DNA of 64,000 nucleotides from an uncultured Polaribacter sp. (lineage in GTDB: Bacteria; Bacteroidota; Bacteroidia; Flavobacteriales; Flavobacteriaceae). The notes under the pieces were generated by a model that ran no database searches, was not told the DNA's origin, and saw only the letters and a list, made by a program, of their open reading frames with translations. This document shows, piece by piece, positions 59,120 to 64,000 of this stretch; the stretch's first letter is position 1; the number at the start of each line of letters is the position of its first letter. The position numbers and the translations under genes were made by a program. The stretch lies in the NCBI RefSeq assembly GCF_947495205.1, contig NZ_CANLXV010000014.1, positions 1 to 64,000 on the forward strand, in the 5' to 3' direction.

Positions 59120-59186
59120 ATATAATGGTTTCTAAAATTGTTAGGTAGAATTTTGTACATTTAAAACCATCTAAATTTAGGATTTA

Positions 59187-59951
59187 ATGAAAAAAATATT
59201 ACAAATTTTAAACGGAATTGCCTTTCTAGCCGTAGTTTTTATAAATTATTTGTCAAATACGGGTATTCTGAATAATACTACAATTGGCAAAATTTCTAAA
59301 AATTATAACACACTTTTTACACCAGCAGGTTATGCGTTTTCTATTTGGGCTTTAATATATTTATTGCTGTTTGGTTTTGTTACTTACCAAGGTAAAAGTT
59401 TTTTTATAAAGGTGAAAGAAGATGTTTTTGTAGAAAAAATAGGATATTGGTTTGTAATTTCTTGTGTTGCAAACAGTGCATGGGTCTTTTGTTGGATTTA
59501 TGAATTTACAGGGCTTTCTTGTATTTGTATTTTTCTATTGCTGTTTTCGCTTTTAAAAATTGTAATTCGTAATGACATGCAATTTTTTAAAAGTTCTTTT
59601 ACTACAAAACTATTTGTGCATTGGTCATTTGTAATTTATGCGGGTTGGGTTACTGTGGCAAGTATTGCAAATTTAGCAGCATATTTGGTTAAAATAGATT
59701 GGGCAGGTTTTGGTATTTCTCCGCAGATTTGGACTTTTCTTATGATTGTAATTGCTACTTTAATAAATGTTTATATGGTAGTAAAGAGAAACATGTTTGC
59801 GTTTGCATTTGTAGGTGTTTGGGCATTAATTGCAATTGGAGTAGCCAATACAAACCACAACAATTCTTTGCTTTTTACGCCGTATTTAGCGGCAGTTTTA
59901 TTAGGCATTTTTACAGTTTTTAGATGGAATCAGAGCCGTAAAAAGATTTGA
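59187..59951 (+). CDS. TspO/MBR-like tryptophan-rich membrane protein
   Basis: FTPAGYAFSIWALIYLLLFGFVTYQ; HWSFVIYAGWVTVASIANLAAYL. Confidence 0.82.
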   Translation: MKKILQILNGIAFLAVVFINYLSNTGILNNTTIGKISKNYNTLFTPAGYAFSIWALIYLLLFGFVTYQGKSFFIKVKEDVFVEKIGYWFVISCVANSAWVFCWIYEFTGLSCICIFLLLFSLLKIVIRNDMQFFKSSFTTKLFVHWSFVIYAGWVTVASIANLAAYLVKIDWAGFGISPQIWTFLMIVIATLINVYMVVKRNMFAFAFVGVWALIAIGVANTNHNNSLLFTPYLAAVLLGIFTVFRWNQSRKKI

Positions 59952-60066
59952 ATGACCTAAAGTTAGATATTATAAAATTACGCAAACGATATATTAATTT
60001 TTAAGTTATCTGCTTTAAAAAGAGTAAATAAAAAGGTATTTTTGTTAAAAATAGAACAGACTACAA

Positions 60067-61254
60067 ATGAAAACAATAAAAGATTTTAATTTCGAGAATA
60101 AAAAAGCCATAATTCGTGTAGATTTTAATGTGCCTTTAAATGAAAATTTTGAAGTTACCGATAAAACAAGAATTCAGGCGGCAAAATCTACCATAATCGA
60201 TATTTTAGAACAAGGAGGTAGTTGTGTTTTAATGTCTCATTTAGGTCGCCCAAAAGGGTTTCAAGATGCATTTTCTTTGCAACATATTGTAAAATCTGTG
60301 GTAGATGTAATTGGTTGCAAAGTTAAGTTTGTAGAAGATTGTATTGGTAGTAAAGTTGAAGAAGCAGTTGCTAATTTAGAAGCTGGTGAAATCTTATTAT
60401 TAGAAAACCTGCGTTTTTACGAAGAAGAGAAAAAAGGAGATGTAGCTTTTGCAGAAAAATTATCTAAATTAGGAGATATTTATGTAAACGATGCTTTTGG
60501 TACAGCACATAGAGCGCATGCTTCTACAACAATAATTGCGCAGTTTTTTCAAGAAAATAAATGTTTTGGTAACTTATTGGCAAGAGAAATTTTAAGTATA
60601 GACAAAGTTTTAAACAATTCTGAAAAGCCAGTTTTGGCTATTTTAGGTGGTGCAAAAGTATCTTCTAAAATTACAGTAATAGAAAATATTTTAGACAAAG
60701 TAGACCATTTAATTATTGGTGGTGGTATGAGTTTTACGTTTATAAAAGCACAAGGTGGTAAAATAGGAAACTCTATCTGCGAAGACGATAAACAAGAATT
60801 GGCATTAGATATTTTAAAGCAAGCAAAAGCAAAAGGAGTACAAGTTCATATTCCTGTAGATGTAGTTGCTGCAGACGATTTTTCTAATGATGCAAACACA
60901 CAAACTTGCGATATTAACGCAATACCAGATGGTTGGGAAGGTGTAGATGCTGGACCAAAATCTAGAGAAATTTTTGATACTGTGGTAAACCAATGTAAAA
61001 CCATTTTATGGAACGGTCCTTTAGGTGTTTTTGAAATGGAATCTTTTGCTGCAGGTACAATTGCATTAGGACATTCTATAGACAAAGCAACCAAAAACGG
61101 AGCATTTTCTTTAGTTGGTGGTGGAGATTCTGTTGCTGCTGTTAAACAATTTGGTTTTGCAGAAAAAGTAAGTTACGTTTCTACTGGTGGTGGTGCTATG
61201 TTAGAAATGTTAGAAGGAAAAACATTACCTGGTATTGAGGCAATAGAAAAATAA
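60067..61254 (+). CDS. pgk: Phosphoglycerate kinase
   Basis: [76 protein letters not shown]. Confidence 0.98.
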   Translation: MKTIKDFNFENKKAIIRVDFNVPLNENFEVTDKTRIQAAKSTIIDILEQGGSCVLMSHLGRPKGFQDAFSLQHIVKSVVDVIGCKVKFVEDCIGSKVEEAVANLEAGEILLLENLRFYEEEKKGDVAFAEKLSKLGDIYVNDAFGTAHRAHASTTIIAQFFQENKCFGNLLAREILSIDKVLNNSEKPVLAILGGAKVSSKITVIENILDKVDHLIIGGGMSFTFIKAQGGKIGNSICEDDKQELALDILKQAKAKGVQVHIPVDVVAADDFSNDANTQTCDINAIPDGWEGVDAGPKSREIFDTVVNQCKTILWNGPLGVFEMESFAAGTIALGHSIDKATKNGAFSLVGGGDSVAAVKQFGFAEKVSYVSTGGGAMLEMLEGKTLPGIEAIEK

Positions 61255-61322
61255 TTGAATTGCCAATTAGTTGAATTGTGTAATTGTTTAGAATTTTATA
61301 AAACAACAATCAATAAATTTTT

Positions 61323-61358
61323 AAAAAACGTGTAATTTAATAATTACACGTTTTTTTA
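61323..61358 (+). terminator. Terminator after pgk
   Basis: aaaaaacgtgtaatttaataattacacgttttttta. Confidence 0.82.
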
Positions 61359-61479
61359 TTTGTAGCAACTTTCATAATACAAAAGTGAAAGTTGTATTAA
61401 ATCTCCATTCTAATTCTTCAATTAGATTTAAAGTTTTTAATTTAGCAGTAAGTTTTATTGCAATTACACAAATAAACAA

Positions 61480-61491
61480 GTAAACGTTTAC
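61480..61491. promoter_or_regulatory. Perfect 12-bp palindrome GTAAACGTTTAC, candidate LacI/GalR-type operator
   Basis: Lies 11 bp upstream of aldo/keto reductase ATG. Confidence 0.4.
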
Positions 61492-61502
61492 ACAACATAA
61501 AA

Positions 61503-62543
61503 ATGAAATACACAACACTACCAAATACCAATATAAAAGTTAGTAAAATTTGTTTAGGAACCATGACTTGGGGAAACCAAAACACCCAAGAAGAAGCTTT
61601 TGAACAAATGGATTATGCTTTAGAAAAAGGTGTAAACTTTTTTGATGTAGCAGAATTGTATCCTGTTCCAGCAACTCCAGAAACCTATGCAGATACAGAA
61701 CGTATTATTGGTAATTGGTTTGCAAAAACAGGCAACAGAGAAAAAGTAGTTTTAGCAACCAAAATTGCGGGCGGAGGAGACTACACTGCACACATAAGAA
61801 AAGGCGGCTTAACTAAAGAAAACATTTTAGAAGCCATAGAAGGCAGTTTAAAACGTTTGCAAACAGATTATGTAGATTTATACCAACTGCATTGGCCAAA
61901 TAGAGGCGTAAACGTTTTTGGAACCAGAGATTTTATTACAGATAATGCCAAAAATGAGGCAGAAGATTTTGCTGGAATCATAGAAACTTTAAACGATTTA
62001 ATAAAACAAGGTAAAATTAAAAGTTATGGTTTGTCTAACGAAACACCTTGGGGAATGATGAAATACATGGAAACTGCTAGAAACTTAAATTTAGCACAAC
62101 CTGTAACCATACAAAATGCCTATTCTTTAATTTTAAGAAAGTTTGAAACAGGTTCTTCAGAAGTTTGTTTACGAGAAAATATTGGTTTGTTAGCTTATTC
62201 GCCATTAGCACAAGGTGTTTTAACAGGTAAGTATTTAGATGGTGGCAGTCCAGAAGGTTCCAGAGGTAATCTTTTTCCAAGATTTATTGCACGTTATATG
62301 GGTGCAAATCCAGAAAATGCAGTAAAACAGTATAACGAAATTGCTAAGAAAAACGGACTAACCTTAACAGAATTGTCGTTGGCATTTATCAATCAATTGC
62401 CATTTGTAACCAGTAATATTATTGGAGCTACAAAAATGAGTCAGTTAAAAGAAAACATCAACTCTATAGATATTAATTTGTCTGATGAAATAATTAAAGA
62501 AATAAACGCAGTTCATAACACAAACCCTAATCCTGCGCCATAG
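61503..62543 (+). CDS. NADP(H)-dependent aldo/keto reductase (Tas-like)
   Basis: KVSKICLGTMTWGNQNTQEEAFEQMDYALEKGVNFFDVAELYP; DYVDLYQLHWPNRGVNVFG; FVTSNIIGATKMSQL. Confidence 0.92.
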   Translation: MKYTTLPNTNIKVSKICLGTMTWGNQNTQEEAFEQMDYALEKGVNFFDVAELYPVPATPETYADTERIIGNWFAKTGNREKVVLATKIAGGGDYTAHIRKGGLTKENILEAIEGSLKRLQTDYVDLYQLHWPNRGVNVFGTRDFITDNAKNEAEDFAGIIETLNDLIKQGKIKSYGLSNETPWGMMKYMETARNLNLAQPVTIQNAYSLILRKFETGSSEVCLRENIGLLAYSPLAQGVLTGKYLDGGSPEGSRGNLFPRFIARYMGANPENAVKQYNEIAKKNGLTLTELSLAFINQLPFVTSNIIGATKMSQLKENINSIDINLSDEIIKEINAVHNTNPNPAP

Positions 62544-62611
62544 TTAAGTGGTCTTTTTTTTGCAATGGATTAATAGTTATAAAAAAGAGGTTGTGTGAAA
62601 ATAAAATTATA

Positions 62612-62688
62612 TGTCATTTTAGGCTGAGCCCTAAAATATATATTCGATTATAAGTACATAAAAGTTTTACACTATAGCCGAAATGACA
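62612..62688. repeat. Intergenic imperfect inverted repeat TGTCATTTTAGGCT...AGCCGAAATGACA
   Basis: Arms 62612-62625 and 62676-62688. Confidence 0.6.
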
Positions 62689-62740
62689 AATTTTAGAATA
62701 GCTTTACTCATACACTTTTTGGTTTAGTACCAATCCATAA

Positions 62741-62781
62741 CAAAAAAAAATCCAAAGTAATTTTACTTTGGATTTTTTTTT
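62741..62781. terminator. Bidirectional terminator
   Basis: aaaaaaaaatccaaagtaattttactttggattttttttt. Confidence 0.88.
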
Positions 62782-62804
62782 GCATTCAATATAAAATAAT
62801 TCGC

Positions 62805-63119
62805 TTATTCTTCAATTAATTTTATAGTGTTGGCCATAAAACGACTATTTTTAATTTCACCTTTTATACTTCCTTTTCTAATAACATTGCAAAAACCAGT
62901 ATGTGCATCATGTGCATCACCAAAATCATCAATGTTAAAACCATCAACAAAATAAGCTTTGTCAAAAACTTTAACAGCTAAACTACAACCATCTTCAGAA
63001 TTTAAACCAAACTGGCATTGCCCACAAGAAATATCTGCAACTTGTTCAATTGCTACTTTTTTCTTTCCACAAGAGAAAGCAACAATACATAAAGAAAGCA
63101 AAAATATTTTTTTCATCAA
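62805..63119 (-). CDS. DUF6370-like small lipoprotein
   Basis: Lipobox VAFSC; DISCGQCQFGLNSEDGCSLAVKVFDKAYFVDGFNIDDFGDAHDAHTGFCNVIRKG. Confidence 0.75.
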   Translation of the reverse strand: MMKKIFLLSLCIVAFSCGKKKVAIEQVADISCGQCQFGLNSEDGCSLAVKVFDKAYFVDGFNIDDFGDAHDAHTGFCNVIRKGSIKGEIKNSRFMANTIKLIEE

Positions 63120-63199
63120 AATAAGTTTTTATTAGTTTTTGGCTAAACGTAAACTGACATTTCGTAATTTTCTAAAAACTAAAAACTAAAAACCAACAA

Positions 63200-64000
63200 C
63201 TATTTCTTCGCCCAAGAATCACGTAATCCAACAGTTTTATTAAAAACTAACTTATCTGCACTAGAATCATCATCAACATTAAAATAACCCATTCTTTGAA
63301 ACTGAAAACGCTCACCAACTTTGGCAGTTTGCAAACTTGGTTCTAAATAAGCATCAATAATCTCTAAAGAATTAGGATTCACAAACTCCATATAATCTTT
63401 ATCTTTATGCGCATCTGGAGCTTCATCTAAAAACAATCTATCATAAGCTCTAACTTCTGCTTTTATAGCGTGTTTTACAGAAACCCAATGCAAAGTACCT
63501 TTAACTTTACGCATGCTTTCTGGCGTTCCACTTCCAGATTTTGTTAACGGATCATAAGTACACTGTATTTCTGTAATATTTCCATCAGCATCTTTAGTAC
63601 AACTATTTGCTGTAATAAAGTAAGCGTTTTTTAAACGTACTTCTTTTCCTAATTTCAAACGGAAAAACTTTTTATTCGCTTCCTCTCTAAAATCTTCTCT
63701 TTCAATATAAATTTCTCTAGAAAAAGGCACTTTTCTGCTGCCAAAACCTTCTTCATAATCATTATAATTGGCATCTAGCATTTCCTCTTCACCTTCAGGA
63801 TAATTGGTAATAACCACCTTTACAGGATCTAAAACTGCCATAACTCTAGGCGCAGTTTTATTTAAATCTTCTCTAATTTTGAATTCTAAAAGGGCTACAT
63901 CAATCACATTTTCTCGTTTAGAAACCCCAACAGTTTCTACAAAACTTCTAATAGAAGCAGGTGTATAACCACGTCTTCGCAAACCAGAAATGGTTGGCAT
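63200..64000 (-). CDS. glnS: Glutaminyl-tRNA synthetase, C-terminal part (truncated by window edge)
   Basis: MPTISGLRRRGYTPASIRSFVETVGVSKRENVIDVALLEFKIREDLNKTAPRVMAVLDPVKVVITNYPE; ends FNKTVGLRDSWAKK. Confidence 0.96.
   Translation of the reverse strand: MPTISGLRRRGYTPASIRSFVETVGVSKRENVIDVALLEFKIREDLNKTAPRVMAVLDPVKVVITNYPEGEEEMLDANYNDYEEGFGSRKVPFSREIYIEREDFREEANKKFFRLKLGKEVRLKNAYFITANSCTKDADGNITEIQCTYDPLTKSGSGTPESMRKVKGTLHWVSVKHAIKAEVRAYDRLFLDEAPDAHKDKDYMEFVNPNSLEIIDAYLEPSLQTAKVGERFQFQRMGYFNVDDDSSADKLVFNKTVGLRDSWAKK

Overview
AT-rich chromosomal window from a marine-type Flavobacteriaceae (Polaribacter/Tenacibaculum-like; assignment inferred from gene content and TAnnTTTG-type promoters, not from a search). 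Mostly core genes: ileS, lspA, uvrC, rplU-rpmA, waaA, a molybdenum-cofactor cluster (moaA, moeA, moaC, mobA-like, moeB-like), gldD/gldE-ssb-mutY, HU, RNase E/G, holB, pgk, glnS (cut by the window edge). Type IX secretion (T9SS) cargo is also present. No rRNA, tRNA, CRISPR array, transposase or prophage was recognised. Points most worth a second look: (1) a same-strand island at 12.1-19.9 kb (131-aa soluble protein, multi-TM protein, one-TM histidine kinase, NarL-type regulator, phage-tail-collar protein, T9SS cargo, small RKQA.KK protein) with related GGTATTTnTACC-type motifs in its larger gaps; (2) 7-4-7 direct repeats (TTAACA-like, 11-bp period, similar in layout to PhoB boxes) near PiT-PhoU, a TonB receptor and a beta-helix lipoprotein; (3) a ~1.1 kb tandem array upstream of the mobA-like gene, built from hairpin elements plus decayed copies of that gene's own 5' end; (4) a 29-aa highly basic ORF (56080-56169) missing from the ORF track; (5) a multi-hairpin leader on RNase E/G. 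All functional calls are from reading the translations; no database search was run.
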